Part shown: positions 26,852 to 37,814 of the stretch, one piece after another
Layout of the letters: each line of letters begins with the position of its first letter
Numbering within the stretch: the stretch's first letter is position 1
From: Qipengyuania xiamenensis
Lineage (GTDB): Bacteria > Pseudomonadota > Alphaproteobacteria > Sphingomonadales > Sphingomonadaceae
Assembly: GCF_019711495.1 (NCBI RefSeq)
Contig: NZ_JAIGNM010000001.1
Location: forward strand, 186,001 to 250,000
Length of the DNA: 64,000 nt
Direction: 5' to 3'
Made by a program: the position numbers and the translations under genes
Notes under the pieces: generated by a model
The model's database searches: none
What the model saw: only the letters and a program-made list of their open reading frames with translations
What the model was told of the DNA's origin: nothing

Positions 26852-28832
26852 GGTCACAGTAGACGGCCAGGAACTCGAAGTACCTGAGGGCGCAACCGTC
26901 CTTCAGGCCTGCGAGCTCGCGGGTAAGGAAATCCCGCGCTTCTGTTATCACGAGCGGCTGTCGATTGCCGGCAACTGCCGCATGTGCCTCGTCGAGGTGA
27001 AGCCCGGGCCGCCCAAGCCGCAGGCAAGCTGCGCGCTGCCCGCCACCGAAGGCCAGGAAATCCGCACCGACAGCGAGATGGTGAAGACCGCGCGCGAAGG
27101 CGTGATGGAATTCCTGCTGATCAACCACCCGCTCGACTGCCCGATCTGCGATCAGGGCGGCGAATGCGACCTGCAGGACCAGTCGGTCGCCTACGGCCGC
27201 GGTGCGACGCGCTACGAGGAAAACAAGCGCGCGGTCACAGAGAAATACATGGGCCCGCTGATCAAGACGGTCATGACCCGCTGCATCCACTGCACCCGCT
27301 GCGTGCGCTTCAGCGAGGAAATCGCCGGCGTGGACGAAATCGGTGCGGTCGGCCGCGGCGAGGACATGCAGATCACGACCTATCTCGAGCAGGCTGCCGA
27401 GCATGAACTTTCGGCCAATGTGATCGACCTGTGTCCGGTCGGCGCGCTCACCTCGCGCCCCTATGCCTTCGAAGCGCGTCCGTGGGAGCTCAAGAAGACG
27501 CTCAGCATCGACGTGTCCGACGCCGTCGGCGCTAACATCCGCCTCGACAGTCGCGGCCGCGAAGTCATGCGCGCTCTCCCGCGCGTCAATGACGCGGTCA
27601 ACGAGGAATGGCTGTCGGACAAGGGCCGCTACATGGTCGACGGCCTGTCCAAGCGCCGTCTCGACAAGGTATTCATGCGCAAGCGCGGCAAGTTGCAGGC
27701 TGCCAGCTGGGACGAGGCTTTCAAGGCGATTGCCAAGGCCAAGCCGGGCAAGTCGGTCGCTGCCATCGCCGGTGACATGGTCGATTGTGAAACCATGTTC
27801 GCAGCCAAGGCGCTGCTCAAGGCATGCGGTTCGAACCTGATCGAAGGCCGCCAGACCGGCATGGACTACGACGTTTCGAACCTCGCGGCAGTGAACTTCA
27901 ACTCGACTTTCGAAGGCCTGGAGCAGGCTGTCGCGATCCTGATCGTTGGCAGCCACATCCGCTGGGAAGCGCCGCTGGTGAACGTGCGCATCCGCAAGGC
28001 AGTCAAGCGCGGCGCGAAGGTCTTCGTGGTCGGCCCGCAGTGGGACACGACCTATCCCGCCACCTTCCTCGGCAATGACCTGTCTGTTCTCAATGACTTG
28101 CCGGGTGAAGTTGCCGAGGCGTTCAAGGGTGCCGAACGCGGCGCCGTGATCGTGGGTGGTGGCGCGCTCAAGGGCGCACATGCCAAGGCGCTGGCTCTTG
28201 CAAGCGAGTGGGGTGCGGACTTCAACGTGCTGCACTTCTCGGCAGCGCGCATGGGCGGCCTGATGCTCGGTTTCGCGCAGAAGGGCGGCATGGCGGATAT
28301 CGTCGCTGCCAAGCCCAAGGTCGTCTTCAGCCTCGGCGCGGACGAAATGGATTTCGAACCCTTTGCCGACGCGCTGAAGGTTTACATCGGCCATCACGGC
28401 GATCGCGGTGCGCATGCGGCAGACATCATCCTGCCGGCAGCCAGCTATGCCGAGAAGGACGGGACCTACGTCAACACTGAGGGCCGCGTGCAATTTGCCG
28501 AGAAGGCCGTCTTCGCCCCGGGCGACGCCCGCGAAGACTGGACCATCCTTCGCGCTCTTGCCGATGCGCTGAAGGTCGAAGTCGGTTTCGACAGCTTTGC
28601 GCAGCTACAGTCGGCCATGATTGCGGAAGTCCCGGCGCTGGGCGAAGAAGGTCTCGCCGACTATGGCGCGCTGCCCAAACCCGATGCCAATGCAAAGGCC
28701 GAAGGCACGATGAGCGCCTATCCGATAAAGGATTTCTACCTGACCAATCCGATCGCTCGCGCGAGCGAGGTGATGCAGCGTTGCTCGAGCGAACTGCTCC
28801 ACGGTGGTGAACTGGCGGAGGCCGCGGAATGA
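26844..28832 (+). CDS. nuoG: NADH-quinone oxidoreductase subunit G
   Basis: 662 residues. Large peripheral subunit that carries several Fe-S clusters between NuoF/E and NuoI. N-terminal [2Fe-2S] ferredoxin domain: [20 protein letters not shown]; next the His/Cys cluster [15 protein letters not shown]; then [16 protein letters not shown] for a 4Fe-4S cluster. The rest is a molybdopterin-oxidoreductase-like fold without cofactor ([19 protein letters not shown]). The length is alphaproteobacterial/mitochondrial (75 kDa type), shorter than E. coli NuoG. Confidence 0.98.
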   Translation: MPKVTVDGQELEVPEGATVLQACELAGKEIPRFCYHERLSIAGNCRMCLVEVKPGPPKPQASCALPATEGQEIRTDSEMVKTAREGVMEFLLINHPLDCPICDQGGECDLQDQSVAYGRGATRYEENKRAVTEKYMGPLIKTVMTRCIHCTRCVRFSEEIAGVDEIGAVGRGEDMQITTYLEQAAEHELSANVIDLCPVGALTSRPYAFEARPWELKKTLSIDVSDAVGANIRLDSRGREVMRALPRVNDAVNEEWLSDKGRYMVDGLSKRRLDKVFMRKRGKLQAASWDEAFKAIAKAKPGKSVAAIAGDMVDCETMFAAKALLKACGSNLIEGRQTGMDYDVSNLAAVNFNSTFEGLEQAVAILIVGSHIRWEAPLVNVRIRKAVKRGAKVFVVGPQWDTTYPATFLGNDLSVLNDLPGEVAEAFKGAERGAVIVGGGALKGAHAKALALASEWGADFNVLHFSAARMGGLMLGFAQKGGMADIVAAKPKVVFSLGADEMDFEPFADALKVYIGHHGDRGAHAADIILPAASYAEKDGTYVNTEGRVQFAEKAVFAPGDAREDWTILRALADALKVEVGFDSFAQLQSAMIAEVPALGEEGLADYGALPKPDANAKAEGTMSAYPIKDFYLTNPIARASEVMQRCSSELLHGGELAEAAE

Positions 28833-29884
28833 CCGAATTCTTCCAATCCCTCGGCATGAGCTACGAATGGGCCTGGGCCGTCGCCACGCTGGCGGGCATC
28901 CTGCTCATCGCACTGCCGCTGATGCTGGCCGTGGCCATGATCATCTACGTCGACCGCAAGGTCTGGGCGGCGATCAACCTTCGCCGTGGTCCGAACGTGG
29001 TTGGTCCCTTCGGCCTGCTGCAGTCCTTCGCTGACGGTCTGAAGGTCTTCCTTCAGGAAACGATCATTCCGAGCGCTGCCAACAAGGGCATCTTCATCCT
29101 CGCGCCGATCGTGACGTTCACCGTCGCACTGGCTGCCTGGGCGGTGATCCCCTTCGATGCAGGTGTCGTGCTGGCGGACATCAATGTCGGCCTGCTCTAC
29201 ATCCTCGCGATCAGTTCACTGTCGGTCTACGGCGTGATCATGGCGGGCTGGGCTTCGAACTCCAAGTATCCCTTCTTCTCCGCCATGCGCGCATCGGCAC
29301 AGATGATCAGCTATGAAGTCTCGATCGGCTTCATCCTCGTCTGCGTGGTGCTCTATGCCGGCACCTTCAATCTCAGCGACATCGTGATGGCGCAGAAGGG
29401 CCACGGCCTCGGCATCGTCAACGGCTATGTCTTCAACCTGCTGCTCTTCCCGATGTGGGTGATGTTCTTCATCTCCTGCCTCGCCGAAACGCAGCGCGTT
29501 CCCTTCGACCTTACCGAAGCGGAAAGCGAGCTCGTCGCCGGTTACCAGACCGAATACAGCTCGATGAGCTTCGCACTCTTCTGGCTCGGTGAGTATGCCA
29601 ACATCCTGCTGATGTGCATGCTCAACGCGATCCTGTTCTTCGGTGGCTGGCTGCCCCCGCTCGACTGGGCCCCGCTGTACTACGTGCCGGGTATCATCTG
29701 GCTGCTGCTGAAGACGTTCTTCTTCTTCTTCATGTTCAGCTGGGTCATGGCCACCGTTCCGCGCTATCGCTACGACCAGCTGATGCGCCTGGGCTGGAAG
29801 GTCTTCCTTCCGATCAGCCTGCTCTTCGTTGTCCTCATTTCCGGTTACCTCATGGCAACCGGCCACTACGGAGCCGCCGCATGA
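28829..29884 (+). CDS. nuoH: NADH-quinone oxidoreductase subunit H
   Basis: 351 residues, polytopic ND1-type subunit joining the peripheral and membrane arms at the quinone entry. Typical parts: [40 protein letters not shown] and [20 protein letters not shown]. It overlaps nuoG and nuoI by 4 bases each. Confidence 0.98.
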   Translation: MTEFFQSLGMSYEWAWAVATLAGILLIALPLMLAVAMIIYVDRKVWAAINLRRGPNVVGPFGLLQSFADGLKVFLQETIIPSAANKGIFILAPIVTFTVALAAWAVIPFDAGVVLADINVGLLYILAISSLSVYGVIMAGWASNSKYPFFSAMRASAQMISYEVSIGFILVCVVLYAGTFNLSDIVMAQKGHGLGIVNGYVFNLLLFPMWVMFFISCLAETQRVPFDLTEAESELVAGYQTEYSSMSFALFWLGEYANILLMCMLNAILFFGGWLPPLDWAPLYYVPGIIWLLLKTFFFFFMFSWVMATVPRYRYDQLMRLGWKVFLPISLLFVVLISGYLMATGHYGAAA

Positions 29885-30366
29885 GCGTCGCTCACTACAT
29901 CAAGTCGTTCACCCTGTGGGAGTTCGTGAAGGCGCATGCCCTCACGCTAAAGTACTTCTTCAAGCCCAAGGTGACGATCAACTACCCGTTCGAAAAGAAC
30001 CCGCTCAGCCCGCGCTTCCGCGGCGAGCATGCGCTGCGCCGTTATCCCAACGGTGAAGAGCGCTGCATCGCCTGCAAGCTGTGCGAGGCCGTCTGCCCCG
30101 CGCAGGCGATCACGATCGAGAGCGAACCGCGCGAAGACGGCAGCCGCCGGACCACGCGTTACGACATCGACATGACGAAGTGCATCTACTGCGGCTTCTG
30201 CCAGGAAGCATGCCCGGTGGACGCTATCGTCGAGGGTCCGAACTTCGAATACGCAACCGAAACCCGCGAGGAGCTGCTTTACGACAAGGCCAAGCTGCTC
30301 GCGAATGGTGACAAGTGGGAGCGGGCAATCGCCGCGAACCTTGAAGCCGACGCACCCTATCGCTAA
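29881..30366 (+). CDS. nuoI: NADH-quinone oxidoreductase subunit I
   Basis: 161 residues from the ATG at 29881. Two 4Fe-4S ferredoxin motifs hold clusters N6a and N6b: [17 protein letters not shown] and [17 protein letters not shown]. The N-terminal helix ([20 protein letters not shown]) lies on the membrane, as in TYKY subunits. The frame upstream of 29881 belongs to nuoH shadow sequence. Confidence 0.98.
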   Translation: MSVAHYIKSFTLWEFVKAHALTLKYFFKPKVTINYPFEKNPLSPRFRGEHALRRYPNGEERCIACKLCEAVCPAQAITIESEPREDGSRRTTRYDIDMTKCIYCGFCQEACPVDAIVEGPNFEYATETREELLYDKAKLLANGDKWERAIAANLEADAPYR

Positions 30367-30393
30367 CCGCGCCGCAACCGAATCCGGGGCATT

Positions 30394-31014
30394 ATGATCC
30401 AGACCTTCGTCTTCTATCTCTTCGCGGTGCTCATGATTGCATCGGCCGTGATGGTGATCACGGCGCGCAATCCCGTGCACTCGGTGCTGTGGCTCATTCT
30501 CGCGTTCTTCAACGCGGCAGGACTGATGGTGCTCGTTGGCGCCGAGTTCATCGCGATGCTTCTCGTCATCGTCTACGTCGGGGCAGTTGCCGTGCTGTTC
30601 CTGTTCGTGGTGATGATGCTCGACATCGACGTTGCCGCCATGCGCGCCGGCTTCATGAAGAACTTCCCGCTTGGCATTGCGATCGCACTGATCCTGCTGG
30701 CTGAACTGGTGCTTGGCATCGGCGCCTACCGCGTCGGCGCCATCGAACTCGGCACGCCGATGGCCAGCGAGGCTCCGGCCATGGTCGAGAGCAACACCGC
30801 TGCAATCGGCGCGATGCTCTATTCGAAATACGTTTTCCTGTTCGAAATCGCAGGCATCATCCTGCTGGTCGCCATGATCGGCGCGATCGTCCTCACCCAC
30901 CGTCCTTCCAAGTCGAAGCGCGGTCAGCAGGACATCGGCAAGCAGGTCCGCCGCAATCCGGACGAGGCCACGCAAATGAAACAGCCCGAAGTGGGCAAGG
31001 GGGTCGAGCTGTGA
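30394..31014 (+). CDS. nuoJ: NADH-quinone oxidoreductase subunit J
   Basis: 206 residues, ND6-type subunit with five helices. The 27-base gap before it is the longest within the nuo operon. Marks: [40 protein letters not shown] (the helix with a pi-bulge that gates proton coupling in known structures). The C-terminal ~35 residues are a charged tail with [20 protein letters not shown]. Confidence 0.97.
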   Translation: MIQTFVFYLFAVLMIASAVMVITARNPVHSVLWLILAFFNAAGLMVLVGAEFIAMLLVIVYVGAVAVLFLFVVMMLDIDVAAMRAGFMKNFPLGIAIALILLAELVLGIGAYRVGAIELGTPMASEAPAMVESNTAAIGAMLYSKYVFLFEIAGIILLVAMIGAIVLTHRPSKSKRGQQDIGKQVRRNPDEATQMKQPEVGKGVEL

Positions 31015-31316
31015 TCGGCATCGAACACTATATCGTCGTGAGTACGGTTCTCTTCGTGCTCGGCGTTCTCGGCATCTTCCTGAACCGCAAGAACATCATC
31101 ATCATCCTGATGGCGATCGAGCTCATCCTGCTCGCGGTGAACATCAACATGGTTGCCTTCAGCGCCTTCCTCGGCGATCTCGTGGGCCAGGTCTTTGCGA
31201 TGTTCATCCTGACCGTTGCGGCGGCAGAGGCGGCCATCGGGCTCGCCATTCTCATGATCTACTTCCGTGGCCGCGGCACCATCGCGGTCGACGATGCCAA
31301 CCAGATGAAGGGATAA
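31011..31316 (+). CDS. nuoK: NADH-quinone oxidoreductase subunit K
   Basis: 101 residues, GTG start overlapping the nuoJ stop by 4 bases. ND4L-type, three helices. The conserved membrane Glu residues of the proton channel lie in [20 protein letters not shown] and [16 protein letters not shown]. Confidence 0.97.
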   Translation: MIGIEHYIVVSTVLFVLGVLGIFLNRKNIIIILMAIELILLAVNINMVAFSAFLGDLVGQVFAMFILTVAAAEAAIGLAILMIYFRGRGTIAVDDANQMKG

Positions 31317-31322
31317 GCACCA

Positions 31323-33317
31323 GTGCAGACCTCCATCCTCGCCATCGTCTTCCTGCCGCTGGTCGCCAGCATCGTTGCAGGCCTCGTCAACAAAAGCGCA
31401 CCCAGCGTCTTTGCGAAGTCGATCACGACCGGCGCATTGTTCGTCAGCGCGATCCTCAGCTGGCCTATCTTCCTCGGCTTCGTGACCGGCAGCGCGGAAG
31501 CGACCGTCGTTCCGGTTCTCACCTGGGTGCAGTCGGGCGATCTCGCTTTCGACTGGGCGCTGCGCGTCGATACTCTCACCGCAGTCATGCTGGTGGTGAT
31601 CAACACCGTTTCGGCGCTCGTCCATCTCTATAGCTGGGGCTATATGGAGGAAGACCCGGACCAGCCGCGCTTCTTCGCATATCTCTCGCTCTTCACCTTC
31701 GCCATGCTCATGCTGGTGACGGCCGATAACCTCGTCCAGATGTTCTTCGGTTGGGAAGGGGTGGGCCTCGCCAGCTACCTGCTGATCGGTTTCTGGTTCA
31801 AGAAGCCGAGCGCGAACGCCGCTGCGATCAAGGCCTTCGTGGTCAACCGCGTAGGCGATCTCGGCTTCATGCTCGGTATCTTCGGCACGTTCCTGGTGTT
31901 CGGCACGGTCTCGATCCCCGAGATCCTCGAAGCGGCTCCGGGGATGAGCGGTGCGACCATCGGCTTCCTCGGCATGCGCGTGCACACGATGGATGTGCTC
32001 TGCATCCTGCTGTTCATCGGCGCGATGGGTAAGTCGGCCCAGCTCGGCCTGCACACCTGGCTCCCGGACGCGATGGAAGGCCCGACCCCTGTTTCGGCAC
32101 TGATCCACGCCGCGACCATGGTAACCGCGGGCGTGTTCATGGTCTGCCGCCTGTCGCCGATGTTCGAGACGGCTCCCGTCGCCCTCGGCCTCGTGACCTT
32201 CATTGGCGCTGCCACCTGTATCTTCGCCGCGACCGTCGGCACGACGCAGTGGGACATCAAGCGCGTCATCGCTTATTCGACCTGTTCGCAGCTGGGCTAC
32301 ATGTTCTTCGCTGCCGGCGTTGGCGCCTATGGCGCAGCCATGTTCCACCTGTTCACGCACGCCTTCTTCAAAGCGCTGCTGTTCCTTGGTGCGGGCTCGG
32401 TCATCCACGCGATGCACCACGAACAGGACATGCGCTATTACGGCGGCCTGCGTAAGGAAATCCCGCTCACCTTCTGGGCGATGATGGCCGGTACGCTGGC
32501 GATCACCGGCGTAGGTATCTACCACCTCGGTGCAGGTTTCGCGGGCTTCTGGTCGAAGGATGCGATCCTCGAAGTGGCTTATGGCCGCGGTACCGAGCTC
32601 GGCAATTTCGCCTTCTGGATGGGTACACTCGCAGCGCTGCTGACCAGCTTCTACAGCTGGCGCCTGATGTTCCTCACCTTCTGGGGCAAACCGCGCTGGA
32701 TCGAGAGCGAGCATATCCAGCACTCGGTTCACAAGACGCCCGAAGAGGCAGGTGAAGACACCACCGGCGGCTATCATCCGCACGAGAGCCCGCTGACCAT
32801 GCTTATCCCGCTTGGCGTGCTGTCGCTCGGTGCAGTGCTGGCAGGCCAGCTGTTTGCGCCGACCTTCCTCGATAGCGAGAGCTTCTGGAACGGGGCGATC
32901 TTCTACAACGAGCCGCTGATCCATGCGATGCACAACGTCCCGTACCTCGTGAAGTACGCCGCGTTCATCGTGATGCTCATCGGCCTGTTCGTGGCGTGGC
33001 TTGCCTACATCAAGGACACTACGATCCCCGGCAAGGCCGCCGAACAGCTCGGCCCGATCTACCGCTTCTTCTACAACAAGTGGTATTTCGACGAGCTCTA
33101 CCATTATCTCTTCGTGGTCCCCGCCTTCTGGCTGGGCCGCCAGTTCTGGAAACTGGGTGACATCGGCACGATCGACCGCTTCGGCCCCAATGGCGTGGCC
33201 TGGCTCGTCGACAAGGGTGCCGTGGGTGCCAAGAAGTTCCAGACCGGATATCTCTATAGCTATGCGTTGGTGATGCTCCTCGGACTTGTCGCCGCCATCA
33301 CCTGGGTGCTGTTCTGA
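31323..33317 (+). CDS. nuoL: NADH-quinone oxidoreductase subunit L
   Basis: 664 residues, GTG start. Distal antiporter-like proton pump with the long lateral helix. Marks: [26 protein letters not shown]-type motif [35 protein letters not shown] and the key Lys/His membrane residues in [16 protein letters not shown]. Its stop codon shares one base with the nuoM ATG. Confidence 0.98.
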   Translation: MQTSILAIVFLPLVASIVAGLVNKSAPSVFAKSITTGALFVSAILSWPIFLGFVTGSAEATVVPVLTWVQSGDLAFDWALRVDTLTAVMLVVINTVSALVHLYSWGYMEEDPDQPRFFAYLSLFTFAMLMLVTADNLVQMFFGWEGVGLASYLLIGFWFKKPSANAAAIKAFVVNRVGDLGFMLGIFGTFLVFGTVSIPEILEAAPGMSGATIGFLGMRVHTMDVLCILLFIGAMGKSAQLGLHTWLPDAMEGPTPVSALIHAATMVTAGVFMVCRLSPMFETAPVALGLVTFIGAATCIFAATVGTTQWDIKRVIAYSTCSQLGYMFFAAGVGAYGAAMFHLFTHAFFKALLFLGAGSVIHAMHHEQDMRYYGGLRKEIPLTFWAMMAGTLAITGVGIYHLGAGFAGFWSKDAILEVAYGRGTELGNFAFWMGTLAALLTSFYSWRLMFLTFWGKPRWIESEHIQHSVHKTPEEAGEDTTGGYHPHESPLTMLIPLGVLSLGAVLAGQLFAPTFLDSESFWNGAIFYNEPLIHAMHNVPYLVKYAAFIVMLIGLFVAWLAYIKDTTIPGKAAEQLGPIYRFFYNKWYFDELYHYLFVVPAFWLGRQFWKLGDIGTIDRFGPNGVAWLVDKGAVGAKKFQTGYLYSYALVMLLGLVAAITWVLF

Positions 33318-34861
33318 TGGAGTTCCCCATCCTCTCGCTCATGCTCGCCGTGCCGCTCATCGCGGCCATCGCCTGCCTGTTCCTCGGCGCTTCGGCTGCC
33401 CGGATGACGGCGTTGTTCGCAACGCTGATCAACCTCGCGCTCGGCGTGCTGCTGTGGATCAATTACGACATCGGCGGTGCCCAGTGGCAGTTCACCGAAC
33501 GGGCCGAACTGTTCGCAGGCTTCAGCTATGCGCTCGGTATCGACGGCATCGCATTGATGCTGATTATGCTCAGCGTCTTCCTGATGCCGATCTGCATTCT
33601 CGCCAGCTGGGATGCAATCACGAAGCGCGTTGGCGAATACATGAGCGCCTTCCTGCTCATGGAAGTGCTGATGATCGGCGTGTTCGCCGCGCAGGACCTG
33701 TTCCTGTTCTACATCTTCTTCGAAGCGGGCCTCATTCCGATGTACCTGATCATCGGTGTCTGGGGCGGCGATAACCGCATCTACGCCTCATATAAGTTCT
33801 TCCTCTACACGCTGCTCGGCTCGGTCCTGATGCTGATCGCGATGCTGTGGATGGTGAACGAGGCGGGGACGACCGACATTCCGACGCTGATGCAGTACGA
33901 CTTCCCGGTCGATGCCCAGCTGTGGCTCTGGCTCGCCTTCTTCGCCAGTTTCGCAGTGAAGATGCCGATGTGGCCGGTCCACACCTGGCTTCCCGATGCC
34001 CACGTGCAGGCGCCTACCGCCGGTTCGGTCATCCTTGCGGGCGTCCTGTTGAAGCTCGGCGGCTACGGTTTCATCCGTTTCAGCCTGCCCATGTTCCCCG
34101 AAGCCAGCGCCGACCTCGCGTGGCTGGTGTTCGGCCTTTCGATGGTGGCGGTGATCTACACCTCGCTCGTCGCGCTGGTGCAGGAAGACATGAAGAAGCT
34201 GATCGCCTACTCCTCGGTCGCCCATATGGCGATCGTGACCGTCGGCCTGTTCGCTTTCAATGTGCAGGGCCTCGAAGGCGCGATGATGGTCATGCTCGGC
34301 CACGGCCTCGTATCGGGTGCGCTCTTCTTGTGCGTCGGCGTGATCTACGACCGCCTGCACACCCGTGAGATCGCTCGCTATGGCGGCCTCAGCATCAACA
34401 TGCCGAAGTACGCGCTGTTCTTCCTGCTGTTCACCATGGCCTCGATCGGCCTCCCGGGGACCAGCAACTTCATCGGTGAATTCCTTGCGCTGGCCGGCAT
34501 CTACGAGGTTTCGACCTTCGTGACGCTGGTCTGCACCACGGGCATCATCCTTGGTGCGGCCTACATGCTCTACCTCTATCGCCGCGTGGCCTTCGGTGAG
34601 CAGAAGAACGCCGATGCTGCTGCGATGCCCGATCTCAATGCCCGCGAATGGGCCATGCTTGCCCCGATCGCGGCCGCCGTGCTGTGGATGGGCGTCTATC
34701 CGGAAAGTTTCCTCGCACCCATGCGCCAAGATATTGCCGCTCTCGAGGCACGCCTCGCCAGTGTCGCTCCGCATTACGATAGCGAACTTGCCGTAGGAAC
34801 GCCGCGCGAACACGCAGCGAACCATGTCGAAGGAAGCCACGAAGGGGAGGGAGCCCACTAA
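33317..34861 (+). CDS. nuoM: NADH-quinone oxidoreductase subunit M
   Basis: 514 residues, second antiporter-like subunit. Marks: IFFEAGLIPMYLIIGVWGG, VKMPMWPVHTWLPDAHVQAP, GSVILAGVLLKLGGYGF and MKKLIAYSSVAHMAI. The C-terminal end is acidic and His-rich (PREHAANHVEGSHEGEGAH). Coupled to nuoN by a one-base overlap. Confidence 0.98.
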   Translation: MEFPILSLMLAVPLIAAIACLFLGASAARMTALFATLINLALGVLLWINYDIGGAQWQFTERAELFAGFSYALGIDGIALMLIMLSVFLMPICILASWDAITKRVGEYMSAFLLMEVLMIGVFAAQDLFLFYIFFEAGLIPMYLIIGVWGGDNRIYASYKFFLYTLLGSVLMLIAMLWMVNEAGTTDIPTLMQYDFPVDAQLWLWLAFFASFAVKMPMWPVHTWLPDAHVQAPTAGSVILAGVLLKLGGYGFIRFSLPMFPEASADLAWLVFGLSMVAVIYTSLVALVQEDMKKLIAYSSVAHMAIVTVGLFAFNVQGLEGAMMVMLGHGLVSGALFLCVGVIYDRLHTREIARYGGLSINMPKYALFFLLFTMASIGLPGTSNFIGEFLALAGIYEVSTFVTLVCTTGIILGAAYMLYLYRRVAFGEQKNADAAAMPDLNAREWAMLAPIAAAVLWMGVYPESFLAPMRQDIAALEARLASVAPHYDSELAVGTPREHAANHVEGSHEGEGAH

Positions 34862-36315
34862 TGGACTACGCAACTTCCCTTCACCTGACGGCGACCGAAG
34901 TCGGTCTTTCGGCAATCGCGCTCGTCCTGCTGCTGGTAACGGCGTGGACCGGGGCCAAAGCGGCTCGCGGTATCACGATCGCGGCAGTCGCGGCACTGTT
35001 CGGCGCGCTGATCTTCACGGTATCGCTTCCCAATGGCGGCGTTCCGGCCGAAGCATTCGGTGGCCTCATCCGTGCTGACAGCTTCGCGATGTTCGCAAAG
35101 TCGCTGATCTACCTTGCCACGATTGCCTGCCTTATCGTTGCACCGCGCTACTTCGAGAGCCGCGGCGGGTTCCGCGGTGAATATGCGGTCCTGATGGTCT
35201 TCAACGCAGTCGGCATGGGCATCATGGTGTCCGCTGTCGACCTGATGGCGCTCTACGTTGGCCTCGAGCTGTCGAGCCTGTCGAGCTACGTGCTTGCCAG
35301 CTTTGCGCGCAAGGACGAGAAGTCCAGCGAAGCAGGCCTGAAGTACTTCATCCTGGGCGGTCTGGCCTCGGGGATCATCCTCTACGGCATGAGCCTCGTG
35401 TACGGCTTCTCGGGCACCACCAGTTACGACGGCATCCGTGCTGCATTCACGGCCGACTTCTCGACCGGGGCCATGTTCGGCGTCGTGTTCGTGCTGGCCG
35501 GCCTTGCGTTCAAGATCGCAGCCGTCCCGTTCCATATGTGGACCCCGGACGTCTACGAAGGCGCCCCTACGCCGGTCACCGCATTCTTCGCGAGTGCGCC
35601 CAAGGTGGCTGCAGTGGCAATGCTCGTCCGCATGGCGACCGGTCCTTTCGGCGGTCAGGTCGAAGCCTGGCAGCAGATCGTCATCTTCGCCGCTCTCGCC
35701 TCGATCGTGGTCGGTGCGCTGGGCGCAATCGGCCAGAACAACTTGAAGCGACTGCTCGCGTACTCGTCGATCAACAATGTGGGCTTCATCCTGATCGGCC
35801 TCGCTGCCGCCACGGCAGAGGGCGTGTCGGGTGTGATGGTCTACCTGTTCATCTACGTCTTCATGACGATCGGCAGCTTCGTTGCGCTGCTCATGCTGCG
35901 CGACGAGAACGGCAATGCCCTGTCGACCTTCGACGATATCTCGGGCCTCTCGACCACCAGCCCCCTACTGGCATGGTGCCTGCTCGCGCTGATGTTCAGC
36001 CTTGCCGGTATCCCACCTCTGTTCGGTTTCTGGGGCAAGTTCGTGGTCTTCCAGGCCGCAGTGCAGGCCGACATGATCGCCCTTGCGGCAATCGGTATCG
36101 CAGCCAGCGTGATCGGCGCGTTCTACTACATCAAGTTCATCAAGGTGATGTTCTTCGATGAGCCGAAGGGCGCCGCACCTGCCAAGGCACCGGTTTCGCA
36201 CTGGGCCGTTCTCGGCCTGTGTGTCCTCGTCGTATCGCCGCTCGGCTACCTTCTCGGACCGATGCTCGGCGACGCCGCAGATGCAGCTGCGCAAGCGCTG
36301 TTCTACGCGGCTTGA
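34861..36315 (+). CDS. nuoN: NADH-quinone oxidoreductase subunit N
   Basis: 484 residues, third antiporter-like subunit and last nuo gene. Marks: VDLMALYVGLELSSLSSYVL, FKIAAVPFHMWTPDVYEGAP, NNLKRLLAYSSINNVGFILI and FSLAGIPPLFGFWGKF. Its stop overlaps the birA start by 4 bases, so the transcript and translation continue into non-nuo genes. Confidence 0.98.
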   Translation: MDYATSLHLTATEVGLSAIALVLLLVTAWTGAKAARGITIAAVAALFGALIFTVSLPNGGVPAEAFGGLIRADSFAMFAKSLIYLATIACLIVAPRYFESRGGFRGEYAVLMVFNAVGMGIMVSAVDLMALYVGLELSSLSSYVLASFARKDEKSSEAGLKYFILGGLASGIILYGMSLVYGFSGTTSYDGIRAAFTADFSTGAMFGVVFVLAGLAFKIAAVPFHMWTPDVYEGAPTPVTAFFASAPKVAAVAMLVRMATGPFGGQVEAWQQIVIFAALASIVVGALGAIGQNNLKRLLAYSSINNVGFILIGLAAATAEGVSGVMVYLFIYVFMTIGSFVALLMLRDENGNALSTFDDISGLSTTSPLLAWCLLALMFSLAGIPPLFGFWGKFVVFQAAVQADMIALAAIGIAASVIGAFYYIKFIKVMFFDEPKGAAPAKAPVSHWAVLGLCVLVVSPLGYLLGPMLGDAADAAAQALFYAA

Positions 36316-37034
36316 TCGATACGGTCCCAGAAACCGGGAGCACCAATACCGACCTGACCGCCCGCCTGCGCGATGGAGAAGCGCTGGCCGAGGGGTACTG
36401 GCTGGTTGCCGACCGCCAGACTTCCGGTCGCGGTCGGCACGGGCGGACGTGGTTCGACGGTTTCGGCAATTTCATGGGCTCGACCATCGTGCGCCCGCAC
36501 GAGCGCGATCCTGCGCCATCCAGCCTTGCCTTGGTTGCTGGTCTGGCCGTCTACGAAGCGGTCTTGCCGCTCATTTCGGCACCGACCGATCTGTCGCTGA
36601 AATGGCCCAACGACCTCATGCTCGGCGGAGCGAAACTCGCAGGCATCCTGCTTGAACGGGAGAAGGATGCGATTGTCGTCGGGATCGGAGTGAACCTCGC
36701 AGATGCCCCCGATCTGCCCGATCGGAGGACGGTAGCCCTGTCGGCCTATGGGCCTGCTCCCGATCGCGATACCTTCGCCCAGTCGCTCGCGTCGATTTTC
36801 GATCGCGAGTTGGAGCGCTGGCGCAGCTTCGGGCTTGAACCATTGGTCCGGCGCTGGGAAAGCATTGCGCATCGCCACGGAACGCCGCTCCATGTTCATC
36901 CGCCGGGTGAGGAACCGATCGAAGGTGCGTTCGCTGGCTTGACGAAGGATGGAGCCTTGCGGCTGCGCTTGGCGGGCGGAGAAGAGCGTGTCATCCATGC
37001 GGGCGATGTAATGCTCGCGAACGAGGAGGGTTGA
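36312..37034 (+). CDS. birA: biotin--[acetyl-CoA-carboxylase] ligase
   Basis: 240 residues with a probable TTG start at 36312, inside the nuoN stop region; homologues of this short type begin at the same place in the fold (IDTVPETGSTNTDL). Activates biotin with ATP and attaches it to carboxyl carrier protein. Marks: SGRGRHGRTWFDGFGNFMGS and LKWPNDLMLGGAKLAGIL, then GVNLADAPDLP. The N-terminal DNA-binding domain of E. coli BirA is missing, so it is an enzyme only, not a repressor. Confidence 0.92.
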   Translation: MIDTVPETGSTNTDLTARLRDGEALAEGYWLVADRQTSGRGRHGRTWFDGFGNFMGSTIVRPHERDPAPSSLALVAGLAVYEAVLPLISAPTDLSLKWPNDLMLGGAKLAGILLEREKDAIVVGIGVNLADAPDLPDRRTVALSAYGPAPDRDTFAQSLASIFDRELERWRSFGLEPLVRRWESIAHRHGTPLHVHPPGEEPIEGAFAGLTKDGALRLRLAGGEERVIHAGDVMLANEEG

Positions 37035-37037
37035 GCG

Positions 37038-37814
37038 ATGTTGCTTGCTGCCGATGTCGGAAACACCAACGTGGTTTTCGCCCTTTTCGAGGGGCGCGAG
37101 ATCAAGGCTCGCTGGCGGATCGCCACAGACGCGCGGCGCACCGGCGACGAATACGCTGTCTGGCTTCTCCAGCTACTGGATATCGAAGGCTACAAACGTG
37201 AGGATATCGACCAGATCATCATCGGGTCGGTGGTACCGCGTTCGATCCACAATCTCAGCGTACTCTCGCGGAAATATTTCGATGTGGAGCCCATGATTGC
37301 CGGTGCAGGGGAGGCCGACTGGGGCATCGAGGTCGACGTGGACGAGCCCCGTTCGCTGGGCGCGGACCGTGCGCTCAACGCGATTGCTGCCCATGCGAAA
37401 TACGAGGGCGATCTTGTCGTGATCGACTTCGGGACGGCAACCACGATCGATGCGGTCGACTTCAACGGTGCCTACAAGGGTGGCATTATCGCCCCCGGGA
37501 TCAACCTTTCTCTCGATGCTTTGGTGGGTAACACGGCAAAACTCCCGCGTATCGCGATAGAGAAGCCTTCGAGCACAAGCGTCATCGGTCGCAATACCGA
37601 AGACCAGATGTTGATCGGCGTGTTCTGGGGCTATGTGGCCTTGATCGAGGGCCTCGTCGCCCGGATGAAGGCTGAGATCGGCCGACCTGCAACGGTGGTC
37701 GCCACTGGCGGTCTGGCCCTTCTGTTCGACGAAATTACCGACCTATTCGACGAGGTGGACAGCGACCTGACGCTCGACGGCCTCGCCATGCTTGCGGAGC
37801 GCGCATCCTCTTGA
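37038..37814 (+). CDS. coaX: type III pantothenate kinase
   Basis: 258 residues. First step of coenzyme A synthesis. The ASKHA phosphate loops are [16 protein letters not shown] and [23 protein letters not shown] marks the pantothenate site and [20 protein letters not shown] the conserved core. It starts 3 bases after birA and overlaps RNase J by 4. The group birA-coaX-RNase J behind nuo is common in alphaproteobacteria. Confidence 0.95.
   Translation: MLLAADVGNTNVVFALFEGREIKARWRIATDARRTGDEYAVWLLQLLDIEGYKREDIDQIIIGSVVPRSIHNLSVLSRKYFDVEPMIAGAGEADWGIEVDVDEPRSLGADRALNAIAAHAKYEGDLVVIDFGTATTIDAVDFNGAYKGGIIAPGINLSLDALVGNTAKLPRIAIEKPSSTSVIGRNTEDQMLIGVFWGYVALIEGLVARMKAEIGRPATVVATGGLALLFDEITDLFDEVDSDLTLDGLAMLAERASS

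Noticed and set aside
26760-28493. 577-codon minus-strand frame opposite nuoG
   Set aside because: Antisense to Fe-S motifs of a clear NuoG; no domain of its own.
30924-33104. 726-codon minus-strand frame opposite nuoJ-nuoL
   Set aside because: Antisense shadow of membrane-protein genes: the Glu/His/Arg-rich product mirrors hydrophobic codons. No start signal or domain.
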